Below, piece by piece: positions 1 to 11,519 of a stretch of 64,000 bases of DNA; positions within the stretch are counted from its first letter, which is position 1; every line of letters starts with the position of its first letter. A program made the translations under genes and the position numbers. Below the pieces are notes generated by a model that saw nothing but the letters and a program-made list of their open reading frames with translations, searched no databases and was not told the origin of the DNA. Source of the DNA: Drosophila miranda (lineage: Eukaryota; Arthropoda; Insecta; Diptera; Drosophilidae); contig NC_046674.1 in the NCBI RefSeq assembly GCF_003369915.1, positions 17,341,501-17,405,500 of the forward strand, read 5' to 3'.

Positions 1-178
1 CTCCACGATACCGATAGATGTCGACAATCGATATGGAATGGAAATCCAAAGATTTGACATCTTTTGCATACAAATTAATGACTGATTTAATATCGAAAAC
101 CGGATGGAGTATAGACAGGAAATAGGAAATAGTCCAATATTATAGCGAAGGCTGTGCAATACCAGAACTATACCATAA

Positions 179-612
179 CTATCCGTAACTGTCCGTAACT
201 CTATCACTTCCAACACCTGTTGGAACAGCGAAAACAGATTTGAGTTCTTATCCCCTCGAAAGTTATAGCCGTGGAACGGGAAATGGCGAAGCACTTGGGT
301 TATTCTGCGCGTAGATAGACTTACAGCTCTTACAGACCCTCTGGGGTGGCTTCATAGCTGCCTCCCGGCACTCCTGGTTGTTGTACACCGGTAGGCACGA
401 AGGATCATGTATGTCGGGGATCATACCTGCCTGGCCCATGCCGATTGGGTTGACAATTTGGAGCTGGCAGATGGCAGGTTATCCTCTTCTCGGCCCGTGA
501 TCGTTGGAGGACCCGCTTTGGGTGCCAGCCAGTCGGGTGCCGGCAGGACAACCCCAAAGTCTTCAGAGATTGCACATGCAAAAGATACACATGTATTCCG
601 CAAGGGATTCAT
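179..612 (-). pseudogene. Minus-strand array gene, copy 1 (frameshifted)
   Basis: Same layout as the intact copies in units 3 and 5-8, but the C run near 436 has three Cs instead of four. The reading frame therefore ends after about 63 residues. It could be a genuine broken copy or a consensus error; unit 4 shows the same three-C state. Confidence 0.4.
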
Positions 613-958
613 TCCTTATCTTGAACGTGGAGCGAAGGATCTTCTACGCGCATGTTTCCTTGATAGACTACACAGTACCAGGTACGAGGTACGAGGTACC
701 AGGTACCAGGATGTTCCATAAAGCGTGGTCAGCCCGCCCAGGACTGGGTCCAGAATCCTGCGAGGCCGAGGCCGAGTCCTACGCCTGCGGGCATATACAA
801 TTGGTTTTAGTGCCAGTCTCTGATTGTAGCAAAGCCCACTCTGAACCTCTTTCAGTCTCGGGCTGTCTCTGTTTTCTCAGTCAGTTTTCATCGACTCGTT
901 TGAGAAGTCGAAAGGTTTACCCAGGATACGGAAAAGCCGGAAAAAGATTTAAAAAAAA

Positions 959-1606
959 ATGCCTGCAAATAAAAAAATTGAAGGAAACGCTAAAGGTAAA
1001 GGAAGTACTCGGTTCTGCGGCCATCGGACAGTCGTAACTTATTTCTCATTTCGTCTCTTTTCAGCTGGGAGTATACCGGGGGATGCAGGATCGGTGGCAA
1101 CCGCGACTGTGGTTCGGCGCCAAATGCCGCCGCGCGCCTGCAAGAGCAAGAGCCAGAGCACCGCCAGGCCCAGTCTTACTCCCAGCCGCCAGCAGCCCAG
1201 CCGCCAGCAGCCCAGCCGCCAGCAGCCCAGCCGCCAGCAGCCCAGCCGCCTGGCCACGAAGCCCAGCCTGAAGCCGACCACCGGCTCCCAGGCGCCATCG
1301 CAGACCATCGCAAAGTCGAGGCCCACCGTCTCGAGACTATTTTTGAACTGCCCGGCGAAGAGGACGACGGGCCCACCAGCAGCCATGGCGTGGCTTTCGG
1401 CGAGTGCCAGCGCCGCGTCCTCGCCCCTGGGTACGGGCGAAAAAAAAAGAGCCCTGTCGGAGAAGCGCTGCCTGAAGGTGCGCAACACCTTGGGCGAACG
1501 CAGCACCCGGCACATGATGACAATGCGGAAGTTCCGCGCTACTTTTGACAGCGTAATGCTCGGGCTCGGACGATGCAGGCGAGTCGGTCGGAGTCGCTCC
1601 GCAGTC
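959..1606 (+). pseudogene. Plus-strand array gene, copy 1 (incomplete at gap)
   Basis: Coding exon 1 is 959-995, the intron 996-1064, and exon 2 runs from 1065 into the gap. It has four SRQQP minisatellite copies. A missing G after the SRPT codons and an extra C about 100 bp later shift and then restore the frame. Uniquely, the G run before the C-terminal tail has three Gs, which leads the main frame directly into the Arg/Ser/Cys-rich tail. Because this lies beside a gap, the state is uncertain. Confidence 0.4.
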
Positions 1607-1656
1607 NNNNNNNNNNNNNNNNNNNNNNNNNNNNNNNNNNNNNNNNNNNNNNNNNN
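1607..1656. other. Assembly gap (50 N)
   Basis: Exactly 50 N characters interrupt unit 1. Comparison with complete units shows that about 1.1 kb of unit sequence should lie here, so 50 is a placeholder length. Confidence 0.99.
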
Positions 1657-1995
1657 AAGAGTACGTTCAATCTGGAACTTCTGAGCAGACTTCTCGATAG
1701 TTACGATAGCGAACAAATGCGAATAAATGACAAACCGAAAATCAAAATAATTGAAGGTTTCTATTTATTTACTAAATGACGAAAAACTAAGAACTAAGCT
1801 GTTCCTCAAGCGCACGTTCCTCCACGATACATAGATGTCGACAATCGATATGGAATGGAAATCCAAAGATTTGACATCTTTTGCATACAAATTAATGACT
1901 GATTTAATATCGAAAACCGGATGGAGTATAGACAGGAAATAGGAAATAGTCCAATATTATAGCGAAGGCTGTGCAATACCAGAACTATACCATAA

Positions 1996-2422
1996 CTATC
2001 CGTAACTGTCCGTAACTCTATCACTTCCAACACCTGTTGGAACAGCGAAAACAGATTTGAGTTCTTACCTCTTGAAAGTTATAGCCGTGGAACGGGAAAT
2101 GGCGAAGCACTTGGGTTATTCTGCGCGTAGATAGACTTACAGCTCTTACAGACCCTCTGGGTGGCTTCATAGCTGCCTCCGGCACTCCTGGTTGTTGTAC
2201 ACCGGTAGGCACGAAGGATCATGTATGTCGGGGATCATACCTGCTGGCCCATGCGATTGGGTTGACAATTGGAGTGGCAGATGGCAGGTTATCCTCTTCT
2301 CGGCCCGTGATCGTTGGAGGACCCGCTTTGGGTGCCAGCCAGTCGGGTGCCGGCAGGACAACCCCAAAGTCTTCAGAGATTGCACATGCAAAAGATACAC
2401 ATGTATTCCGCAAGGGATTCAT
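1996..2422 (-). pseudogene. Minus-strand array gene, copy 2 (frameshifted)
   Basis: Corresponds to the intact copies elsewhere but has several one-base deletions in exon 1, for example in the stretch equivalent to SASSKLSTQSAW. The open frame ends early. The density of deletions next to the assembly gap makes sequence error a serious alternative to real decay. Confidence 0.4.
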
Positions 2423-2771
2423 TCCTTATCTTGAACGTGGAGCGAAGGATCTTCTACGCGCATGTTTCCTTGATAGACTACACAGTACCAGGTACGAGGT
2501 ACGAGGTACCAGGTACCAGGATGTTCCATAAAGCGTGGTCAGCCCCGCCCAGGACTGGGTCCCAGAATCCTGCGAGGCCGAGGCCGAGTCCTACGCCTGC
2601 GGGGCATATACAATTGGTTTTAGTGCCAGTCTCTGATTGTAGCAAAGCCCACTCTGAACCTCTTTCAGTCTCGGGCTGTCTCTGTTTTCTCAGTCAGTTT
2701 TCATCGACTCGTTTGAGAAGTCGAAAGGTTTACCCAGGATACGGAAAAGCCGGAAAAAGATTTAAAAAAAA

Positions 2772-3587
2772 ATGCCTGCAAATAAAAAAATTGAAGGAAA
2801 CGCTAAAGGTAAAGGAAGTACTCGGTTCTGCGGCCATCGGACAGTCGTAACTTATTTCTCATTTCGTCTCTTTTCAGCTGGGAGTATACCGGGGGATGCA
2901 GGATCGGTGGCAACCGCGACTGTGGTTCGGCGCCAAATGCCGCCGCGCGCCTGCAAGAGCAAGAGCCAGAGCACCGCCAGGCCCAGTCTTACTCCCAGCC
3001 GCCAGCAGCCCAGCCGCCAGAAGCCCAGCCGCCAGCAGCCCAGCCGCCAGCAGCCCAGCCGCCAGCAGCCCAGCCGCCTGGCCACGAAGCCCAGCCTGAA
3101 GCCGACCACCGGCTCCCAGGCGCCATCGCAGACCATCGCAAAGTCGAGGCCCACCGGTCTCGAGACTATTTTTGAACTGCCCGGCGAAGAGGACGACGGG
3201 CCCACCAGCAGCCATGGCGTGGCTTTCGGCGAGTGCCAGCGCCGCGTCCTCGCCCTGGGTACGGGCGAAAAAAAAAGAGCCCTGTCGGAGAAGCGCTGCC
3301 TGAAGGTGCGCAACACCTTGGGCGAACGCAGCACCCGGCACATGATGACAATGCGGAAGTTCCGCGCTACTTTTGACAGCGTAATGCTCGGGGGCTCGGA
3401 CGATGCAGGCGAGTCGGTCGGAGTCGCTCCCGCAGTCGCACCCGGAGTCCCTCCCGTAGCTGCTCCCGGAGTCCCTCCCGTAGCTGCTCCCGAAGTCGCT
3501 CGCGCTGGACGAAACGCCGTTAGAAATCAGCCGGCACCATTCATGCGGCGCACGAGCAGGAGGCTCAAGAGTCTGCCTCCGTTTTAG
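2772..3587 (+). CDS. Array gene A, copy 2: basic Ser/Arg/Pro/Gln-rich protein
   Basis: I do not recognise the family. Coding exon 1 (2772-2808), 69-bp intron (2809-2877, GTAAAG...TTTTCAG, possible branch point CGTAAC) and exon 2 (2878-3587) give 248 aa. Without splicing, 271 aa remain open because the intron is a multiple of three and stop-free. The N-terminal half is basic and Ser/Thr/Pro-rich with five [10 protein letters not shown] pentapeptides. A short acidic stretch (GEEDD) and a basic segment with Cys, Lys and Arg follow. The tail in this frame is Val/Pro/Ala-rich and ends RRLKSLPPF. Composition resembles sperm chromatin or SR-type proteins, but no known domain is identifiable by eye. 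Confidence 0.5.
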   Translation: MPANKKIEGNAKGKGSTRFCGHRTVVTYFSFRLFSAGSIPGDAGSVATATVVRRQMPPRACKSKSQSTARPSLTPSRQQPSRQKPSRQQPSRQQPSRQQPSRLATKPSLKPTTGSQAPSQTIAKSRPTGLETIFELPGEEDDGPTSSHGVAFGECQRRVLALGTGEKKRALSEKRCLKVRNTLGERSTRHMMTMRKFRATFDSVMLGGSDDAGESVGVAPAVAPGVPPVAAPGVPPVAAPEVARAGRNAVRNQPAPFMRRTSRRLKSLPPF

Positions 3588-4459
3588 ATTATTGCACCTT
3601 CCACCCTCCACCTTCCACCCTCCATCTTCCCGAATGCGGCCAGGTGCTGGGCACCCTCCTCCTATCGCCCATCAAAGAGCCCCAGGTGTCTGCGAGAGAT
3701 GGCTCCCGAATGTAAATACCACCTCTTAAGACAGACATAATAAATCTAATGAATAATGTAATATTTACTTTAAAACTGTTTTGATTTCATTGAAATGTTA
3801 GTTCAAAACTTAAACATGATGAGAATTTTTTTTTCTCAATAGCGTAATAAAAAACTCAAGCGCTTGTCTACGGTCCAATTTCGTACATCTCATTCACGCA
3901 ATTCCGACATGCTCACACGCACATTTTCGTTATCTTGTTGGATTTGTCCGCCTATTCTTTCTGCTCTACTCTTTCGCATTTAGAATGTACGGGGGGATTA
4001 TGATGGAATTAATAGAAAGAATATAATGGAAGATGCAGATTACTGTAACTATAGGTGGCATATAGAACTATCCACTCTTCGACCACAATACATATAAACT
4101 ACAGACTTATAAAGTTAGAGAAAAAACAAGTATAGAATAGATGGAATGGCTAATGGAAATAATATATTATAAAGGATGCTGTGGCAATAGCGCATAAGGC
4201 AGAATAATAATGATATGGATATAGCATGAATATATGTAAGTATTTATGGCAGATACTCCCAAAACAACTCTACTACTTTCTCTCGCACTAAACGCCTCAC
4301 AAACTTAGCTACTTCTCCAGCAAAAACTCTTTCCAAAAGCTCAACAATATCCAATCCCCTCCAGTGCAACACGGGGGAGAGCCCATTGCTCTTTTGCTTT
4401 CCGTTCGGGGAACCCCACCATACAATGCAAAATCTTTCGTCCATTACCATACAAAAAAA

Positions 4460-4555
4460 GGGTCGGAAACGATTCCTTCTGGACGTTACACACATCCACT
4501 TTTACCACAAATCTAATATACCCCAATACTCATTTTGAGTATCGGGTATAAAAAA
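4460..4555 (+). mobile_element. DINE-1 3' tail in unit 2
   Basis: About 95 bp essentially identical to the last part of the full element ending at 23783. It includes the terminal hairpin ATACTCATTTTGAGTAT followed by CGGGTATAA. Confidence 0.85.
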
Positions 4556-4944
4556 GAGTACGTTCAATCTGGAACTGGTTCTAGAAGCACGAGCACTTCT
4601 CGATAGTTAAGCGATAGCGAACAAATTGCGAATAAACTGCGAGCAAACGCTCGAAGGAATCTACAAATAATCCCGTGCCACTAGGTTAGGGGTTTCTAGG
4701 TTTTATTTCTTACTAAATTGACGAACAAACTAAGAGAACTAAGCTGTTCCCTCAAGCGCACGTTCCCTCCACGATACCAATAGATGTCGACAATCGATAT
4801 GGAATGGAAATCCAAAGATTTGACATCTTTTGCATACAAATTAATGACTGATTTAATATCGAAAACCGGATGGAGTATAGACAGGAAATAGGAAATAGTC
4901 CAATATTATAGCGAAGGCTGTGCAATACCAGAACTATACCATAA

Positions 4945-5379
4945 CTATCCGTAACTGTCCGTAACTCTATCACTTCCAACACCTGTTGGAACAGCGAAAA
5001 CAGATTTGAGTTCTTATCCCCTCGAAAGTTATAGCCGTGGAACGGGAAATGGCGAAGCACTTGGGTTATTCTGCGCGTAGATAGACTTACAGCTCTTACA
5101 GACCCTCTGGGGTGGCTTCATAGCTGCCTCCCGGCACTCCTGGTTGTTGTACACCGGTAGGCACGAAGGATCATGTATGTCGGGGATCATACCTGCCTGG
5201 CCCCATGCCGATTGGGTTGACAATTTGGAGCTGGCAGATGGCAGGTTATCCTCTTCTCGGCCCGTGATCGTTGGAGGACCCGCTTTGGGTGCCAGCCAGT
5301 CGGGTGCCGGCAGGACAACCCCAAAGTCTTCAGAGATTGCACATGCAAAAGATACACATGTATTCCGCAAGGGATTCAT
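4945..5379 (-). CDS. Array gene B, copy 3: 108-aa protein of unknown function
   Basis: Exon 1 is 5379-5091, intron 5090-4983 and exon 2 4982-4945. See the unit 5 copy (10818-11252) for the full description. The reading frame is identical in organisation to that copy. Confidence 0.42.
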
Positions 5380-5728
5380 TCCTTATCTTGAACGTGGAGC
5401 GAAGGATCTTCTACGCGCATGTTTCCTTGATAGACTACACAGTACCAGGTACGAGGTACGAGGTACCAGGTACCAGGATGTTCCATAAAGCGTGGTCAGC
5501 CCCGCCCAGGACTGGGTCCCAGAATCCTGCGAGGCCGAGGCCGAGTCCTACGCCTGCGGGGCATATACAATTGGTTTTAGTGCCAGTCTCTGATTGTAGC
5601 AAAGCCCACTCTGAACCTCTTTCAGTCTCGGGCTGTCTCTGTTTTCTCAGTCAGTTTTCATCGACTCGTTTGAGAAGTCGAAAGGTTTACCCAGGATACG
5701 GAAAAGCCGGAAAAAGATTTAAAAAAAA

Positions 5729-6109
5729 ATGCCTGCAAATAAAAAAATTGAAGGAAACGCTAAAGGTAAAGGAAGTACTCGGTTCTGCGGCCATCGGACA
5801 GTCGTAACTTATTTCTCATTTCGTCTCTTTTCAGCTGGGAGTATACCGGGGGATGCAGGATCGGTGGCAACCGCGACTGTGGTTCGGCGCCAAATGCCGC
5901 CGCGCGCCTGCAAGAGCAAGAGCCAGAGCACCGCCAGGCCCAGTCTTACTCCCAGCCGCCAGCAGCCCAGCCGCCAGAAGCCCAGCCGCCAGCAGCCCAG
6001 CCGCCAGCAGCCTGGCCACGAAGCCCAGCCTGAAGCCGACCACCGGCTCCCAGGCGCCATCGCAGACCATCGCAAAGTCGAGGCCCACCGGTCTCGAGAC
6101 TATTTTTGA
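5729..6109 (+). pseudogene. Array gene A, copy 3 (frameshifted)
   Basis: Exon 1 is 5729-5765, intron 5766-5834, exon 2 from 5835. An 8-bp deletion at the end of the minisatellite (near 6012) shifts the frame and stops it at 6109. The downstream G run has four Gs, giving a second shift. The two indels sum to nine bases but lie far apart, so the intervening region is read out of frame. This looks like a decayed copy, unless it is an assembly error. Confidence 0.5.
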
Positions 6110-7392
6110 ACTGCCCGGCGAAGAGGACGACGGGCCCACCAGCAGCCATGGCGTGGCTTTCGGCGAGTGCCAGCGCCGCGTCCTCGCCCTGGGTACGGGC
6201 GAAAAAAAAAGAGCCCTGTCGGAGAAGCGCTGCCTGAAGGTGCGCAACACCTTGGGCGAACGCAGCACCCGGCACATGATGACAATGCGGAAGTTCCGCG
6301 CTACTTTTGACAGCGTAATGCTCGGGGCTCGGACGATGCAGGCGAGTCGGTCGGAGTCGCTCCCGCAGTCGCACCCGGAGTCCCTCCCGTAGCTGCTCCC
6401 GGAGTCCCTCCCGTAGCTGCTCCCGAAGTCGCTCGCGCTGGACGAAACGCCGTTAGAAATCAGCCGGCACCATTCGTGCGGCGCACGAGCAGGAGGCTCA
6501 AGAGTCTGCCTCCGTTTTAGATTATTGCACCTTCCACCCTCCACCTTCCACCCTCCATCTTCCCGAATGCGGCCAGGTGCTGGGCACCCTCCTCCTATCG
6601 CCCATCAAAGAGCCCCAGGTGTCTGCGAGAGATGGCTCCCGAATGTAAATACCACCTCTTAAGACAGACATAATAAATCTAATGAATAATGTAATATTTA
6701 CTTTAAAACTGTTTTGATTTCATTGAAATGTTAGTTCAAAACTTAAACATGATAGAATTTTTTTTTCTCAATAGCGTAATAAAAAACTCAAGCGCTTGTC
6801 TACGGTCCAATTTCGTACATCTCATTCACGCAATTCCGACATGCTCACACGCACATTTTCGTTATCTTGTTGGATTTGTCCGCCTATTCTTTCTGCTCTA
6901 CTCTTTCGCATTTAGAATGTACGGGGGGATTATGATGGAATTAATAGAAAGAATATAATGGAAGATGCAGATTACTGTAACTATAGGTGGCATATAGAAC
7001 TATCCACTCTTCGACCACAATACATATAAACTACAGACTTATAAAGTTAGAGAAAAAACAAGTATAGAATAGATGGAATGGCTAATGGAAATAATATATT
7101 ATAAAGGATGCTGTGGCAATAGCGCATAAGGCAGAATAATAATGATATGGATATAGCATGAATATATGTAAGTATTTATGGCAGATACTCCCAAAACAAC
7201 TCTACTACTTTCTCTCGCACTAAACGCCTCACAAACTTAGCTACTTCTCCAGCAAAAACTCTTTCCAAAAGCTCAACAATATCCAATCCCCTCCAGTGCA
7301 ACACGGGGGAGAGCCCATTGCTCTTTTGCTTTCCGTTCGGGGGAACCCCACCATACAATGCAAAATCTTTCGTCCATTACCATACAAAAAAA

Positions 7393-7488
7393 GGGTCGGA
7401 AACGATTCCTTCTGGACGTTACACACATCCACTTTTACCACAAATCTAATATACCCCAATACTCATTTTGAGTATCGGGTATAAAAAA
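7393..7488 (+). mobile_element. DINE-1 3' tail in unit 3
   Basis: Same ~95-bp fragment with terminal hairpin as in the other units and at 23689-23783. Confidence 0.85.
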
Positions 7489-7877
7489 GAGTACGTTCAA
7501 TCTGGAACTGGTTCTAGAAGCACGAGCACTTCTCGATAGTTAAGCGATAGCGAACAAATTGCGAATAAACTGCGAGCAAACGCTCGAAGGAATCTACAAA
7601 TAATCCCGTGCCACTAGGTTAGGGGTTTCTAGGTTTTATTTCTTACTAAATTGACGAACAAACTAAGAGACCTAAGCTGTTCCCTCAAGCGCACGTTCCC
7701 TCCACGATACCGATAGATGTCGACAATCGATATGGAATGGAAATCCAAAGATTTGACATCTTTTGCATACAAATTAATGACTGATTTAATATCGAAAACC
7801 GGATGGAGTATAGACAGGAAATAGGAAATAGTCCAATATTATAGCGAAGGCTGTGCAATACCAGAACTATACCATAA

Positions 7878-8311
7878 CTATCCGTAACTGTCCGTAACTC
7901 TATCACTTCCAACACCTGTTGGAACAGCGAAAACAGATTTGAGTTCTTATCCCCTCGAAAGTTATAGCCGTGGAACGGGAAATGGCGAAGCACTTGGGTT
8001 ATTCTGCGCGTAGATAGACTTACAGCTCTTACAGACCCTCTGGGGTGGCTTCATAGCTGCCTCCCGGCACTCCTGGTTGTTGTACACCGGTAGGCACGAA
8101 GGATCATGTATGTCGGGGATCATACCTGCCTGGCCCATGCCGATTGGGTTGACAATTTGGAGCTGGCAGATGGCAGGTTATCCTCTTCTCGGCCCGTGAT
8201 CGTTGGAGGACCCGCTTTGGGTGCCAGCCAGTCGGGTGCCGGCAGGACAACCCCAAAGTCTTCAGAGATTGCACATGCAAAAGATACACATGTATTCCGC
8301 AAGGGATTCAT
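7878..8311 (-). pseudogene. Array gene B, copy 4 (frameshifted)
   Basis: Three Cs instead of four near 8135 (CTGGCCCATG) shift the frame after about 57 codons, so it ends as SAWARQV. Splice sites and exon 2 are unchanged. Unit 1 has the same state, so this may be a real segregating variant within the array rather than a random error. Confidence 0.45.
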
Positions 8312-8660
8312 TCCTTATCTTGAACGTGGAGCGAAGGATCTTCTACGCGCATGTTTCCTTGATAGACTACACAGTACCAGGTACGAGGTACGAGGTACCA
8401 GGTACCAGGATGTTCCATAAAGCGTGGTCAGCCCCGCCCAGGACTGGGTCCCAGAATCCTGCGAGGCCGAGGCCGAGTCCTACGCCTGCGGGGCATATAC
8501 AATTGGTTTTAGTGCCAGTCTCTGATTGTAGCAAAGCCCACTCTGAACCTCTTTCAGTCTCGGGCTGTCTCTGTTTTCTCAGTCAGTTTTCATCGACTCG
8601 TTTGAGAAGTCGAAAGGTTTACCCAGGATACGGAAAAGCCGGAAAAAGATTTAAAAAAAA

Positions 8661-9461
8661 ATGCCTGCAAATAAAAAAATTGAAGGAAACGCTAAAGGTA
8701 AAGGAAGTACTCGGTTCTGCGGCCATCGGACAGTCGTAACTTATTTCTCATTTCGTCTCTTTTCAGCTGGGAGTATACCGGGGGATGCAGGATCGGTGGC
8801 AACCGCGACTGTGGTTCGGCGCCAAATGCCGCCGCGCGCCTGCAAGAGCAAGAGCCAGAGCACCGCCAGGCCCAGTCTTACTCCCAGCCGCCAGCAGCCC
8901 AGCCGCCAGAAGCCCAGCCGCCAGCAGCCCAGCCGCCAGCAGCCCAGCCGCCTGGCCACGAAGCCCAGCCTGAAGCCGACCACCGGCTCCCAGGCGCCAT
9001 CGCAGACCATCGCAAAGTCGAGGCCCACCGGTCTCGAGACTATTTTTGAACTGCCCGGCGAAGAGGACGACGGGCCCACCAGCAGCCATGGCGTGGCTTT
9101 CGGCGAGTGCCAGCGCCGCGTCCTCGCCCTGGGTACGGGCGAAAAAAAAAGAGCCCTGTCGGAGAAGCGCTGCCTGAAGGTGCGCAACACCTTGGGCGAA
9201 CGCAGCACCCGGCACATGATGACAATGCGGAAGTTCCGCGCTACTTTTGACAGCGTAATGCTCGGGGGCTCGGACGATGCAGGCGAGTCGGTCGGAGTCG
9301 CTCCCGCAGTCGCACCCGGAGTCCCTCCCGTAGCTGCTCCCGGAGTCCCTCCCGTAGCTGCTCCCGAAGTCGCTCGCGCTGGACGAAACGCCGTTAGAAA
9401 TCAGCCGGCACCATTCGTGCGGCGCACGAGCAGGAGGCTCAAGAGTCTGCCTCCGTTTTAG
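8661..9461 (+). CDS. Array gene A, copy 4
   Basis: Exon 1 is 8661-8697, intron 8698-8766 and exon 2 8767-9461, giving 243 aa spliced or 266 aa if the stop-free 69-bp intron is retained. It has four pentapeptide repeats (one SRQKP) and five Gs before the tail, so it has the Val/Pro/Ala-rich C-terminus. Otherwise it is as the unit 5 copy. Confidence 0.5.
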   Translation: MPANKKIEGNAKGKGSTRFCGHRTVVTYFSFRLFSAGSIPGDAGSVATATVVRRQMPPRACKSKSQSTARPSLTPSRQQPSRQKPSRQQPSRQQPSRLATKPSLKPTTGSQAPSQTIAKSRPTGLETIFELPGEEDDGPTSSHGVAFGECQRRVLALGTGEKKRALSEKRCLKVRNTLGERSTRHMMTMRKFRATFDSVMLGGSDDAGESVGVAPAVAPGVPPVAAPGVPPVAAPEVARAGRNAVRNQPAPFVRRTSRRLKSLPPF

Positions 9462-10332
9462 ATTATTGCACCTTCCACCCTCCACCTTCCACCCTCCATC
9501 TTCCCGAATGCGGCCAGGTGCTGGGCACCCTCCTCCTATCGCCCATCAAAGAGCCCCAGGTGTCTGCGAGAGATGGCTCCCGAATGTAAATACCACCTCT
9601 TAAGACAGACATAATAAATCTAATGAATAATGTAATATTTACTTTAAAACTGTTTTGATTTCATTGAAATGTTAGTTCAAAACTTAAACATGATAGAATT
9701 TTTTTTTCTCAATAGCGTAATAAAAAACTCAAGCGCTTGTCTACGGTCCAATTTCGTACATCTCATTCACGCAATTCCGACATGCTCACACGCACATTTT
9801 CGTTATCTTGTTGGATTTGTCCGCCTATTCTTTCTGCTCTACTCTTTCGCATTTAGAATGTACGGGGGGATTATGATGGAATTAATAGAAAGAATATAAT
9901 GGAAGATGCAGATTACTGTAACTATAGGTGGCATATAGAACTATCCACTCTTCGACCACAATACATATAAACTACAGACTTATAAAGTTAGAGAAAAAAC
10001 AAGTATAGAATAGATGGAATGGCTAATGGAAATAATATATTATAAAGGATGCTGTGGCAATAGCGCATAAGGCAGAATAATAATGATATGGATATAGCAT
10101 GAATATATGTAAGTATTTATGGCAGATACTCCCAAAACAACTCTACTACTTTCTCTCGCACTAAACGCCTCACAAACTTAGCTACTTCTCCAGCAAAAAC
10201 TCTTTCCAAAAGCTCAACAATATCCAATCCCCTCCAGTGCAACACGGGGGAGAGCCCATTGCTCTTTTGCTTTCCGTTCGGGGAACCCCACCATACAATG
10301 CAAAATCTTTCGTCCATTACCATACAAAAAAA

Positions 10333-10428
10333 GGGTCGGAAACGATTCCTTCTGGACGTTACACACATCCACTTTTACCACAAATCTAATATACCCCAAT
10401 ACTCATTTTGAGTATCGGGTATAAAAAA
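10333..10428 (+). mobile_element. DINE-1 3' tail in unit 4
   Basis: Same ~95-bp DINE-1 end with hairpin. It sits between the 3' ends of this unit's gene A and the next unit's gene B. Confidence 0.85.
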
Positions 10429-10817
10429 GAGTACGTTCAATCTGGAACTGGTTCTAGAAGCACGAGCACTTCTCGATAGTTAAGCGATAGCGAACAAATT
10501 GCGAATAAACTGCGAGCAAACGCTCGAAGGAATCTACAAATAATCCCGTGCCACTAGGTTAGGGGTTTCTAGGTTTTATTTCTTACTAAATTGACGAACA
10601 AACTAAGAGAACTAAGCTGTTCCCTCAAGCGCACGTTCCCTCCACGATACCGATAGATGTCGACAATCGATATGGAATGGAAATCCAAAGATTTGACATC
10701 TTTTGCATACAAATTAATGACTGATTTAATATCGAAAACCGGATGGAGTATAGACAGGAAATAGGAAATAGTCCAATATTATAGCGAAGGCTGTGCAATA
10801 CCAGAACTATACCATAA

Positions 10818-11252
10818 CTATCCGTAACTGTCCGTAACTCTATCACTTCCAACACCTGTTGGAACAGCGAAAACAGATTTGAGTTCTTATCCCCTCGAAA
10901 GTTATAGCCGTGGAACGGGAAATGGCGAAGCACTTGGGTTATTCTGCGCGTAGATAGACTTACAGCTCTTACAGACCCTCTGGGGTGGCTTCATAGCTGC
11001 CTCCCGGCACTCCTGGTTGTTGTACACCGGTAGGCACGAAGGATCATGTATGTCGGGGATCATACCTGCCTGGCCCCATGCCGATTGGGTTGACAATTTG
11101 GAGCTGGCAGATGGCAGGTTATCCTCTTCTCGGCCCGTGATCGTTGGAGGACCCGCTTTGGGTGCCAGCCAGTCGGGTGCCGGCAGGACAACCCCAAAGT
11201 CTTCAGAGATTGCACATGCAAAAGATACACATGTATTCCGCAAGGGATTCAT
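10818..11252 (-). CDS. Array gene B, copy 5: 108-aa protein of unknown function
   Basis: I do not recognise this protein. Exon 1 is 11252-10964. The 108-bp intron (10963-10856) has a consensus donor GTAAGT, a branch-point-like CTATAAC and acceptor TTCCAACAG. Exon 2 (10855-10818) adds CVGSDRVTDSYG and a stop. The product is 108 aa with no obvious signal peptide or membrane segment. Its C-terminal part has five Cys in a compact arrangement (PSCLPVYNNQEC, then VCKSCV), suggesting metal binding or disulfides. An in-frame TAA lies just upstream of the chosen ATG. A 14-codon upstream ORF (MRVEDPSLHVQDKE) ends with a TGA overlapping that ATG. Coding status rests on the splice signals and on conservation of the frame in five units. 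Confidence 0.45.
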
Positions 11253-11314
11253 TCCTTATCTTGAACGTGGAGCGAAGGATCTTCTACGCGCATGTTTCCT
11301 TGATAGACTACACA

Positions 11315-11350
11315 GTACCAGGTACGAGGTACGAGGTACCAGGTACCAGG
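11315..11350. repeat. Short GGTACC-rich decamer repeats between the divergent genes
   Basis: About 3.5 near-copies of a 10-bp motif (GTACCAGGTA / GTACGAGGTA) containing KpnI-like palindromes. It is present at the same place in every complete unit, between the start codons of genes B and A. Confidence 0.7.
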
Positions 11351-11519
11351 ATGTTCCATAAAGCGTGGTCAGCCCCGCCCAGGACTGGGTCCCAGAATCC
11401 TGCGAGGCCGAGGCCGAGTCCTACGCCTGCGGGGCATATACAATTGGTTTTAGTGCCAGTCTCTGATTGTAGCAAAGCCCACTCTGAACCTCTTTCAGTC
11501 TCGGGCTGTCTCTGTTTTC

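Larger units (their letters stand above)
1..1819 (+). repeat. Array unit 1 (interrupted by assembly gap)
   Basis: It matches the other units up to the N run at 1607-1656 and resumes at a point corresponding to about position 2734 of a unit. About 1.1 kb of unit sequence is therefore hidden or missing. Flanking sequence has several single-base indels relative to other units, so the consensus here looks poor. Confidence 0.95.
1820..4766 (+). repeat. Array unit 2
   Basis: Complete 2947-bp unit with five minisatellite copies. Its first ~500 bp carries many single-base deletions compared with other units, consistent with low-quality consensus next to the gap. Confidence 0.95.
4767..7699 (+). repeat. 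Array unit 3
   Basis: Complete 2933-bp unit. Gene A is broken here by an 8-bp deletion at the end of the minisatellite. The downstream G run has four Gs. The minus-strand gene is intact. Confidence 0.97.
7700..10639 (+). repeat. Array unit 4
   Basis: Complete 2940-bp unit with four minisatellite copies. Gene A is open. Gene B has the three-C frameshift also seen in unit 1. Confidence 0.97.

Noticed and set aside
10625-10933. 102-codon minus-strand frame downstream of gene B exon 1
   Set aside because: It begins within the gene B intron and overlaps exon 2 in a different frame. The splice-based gene model explains the region better.
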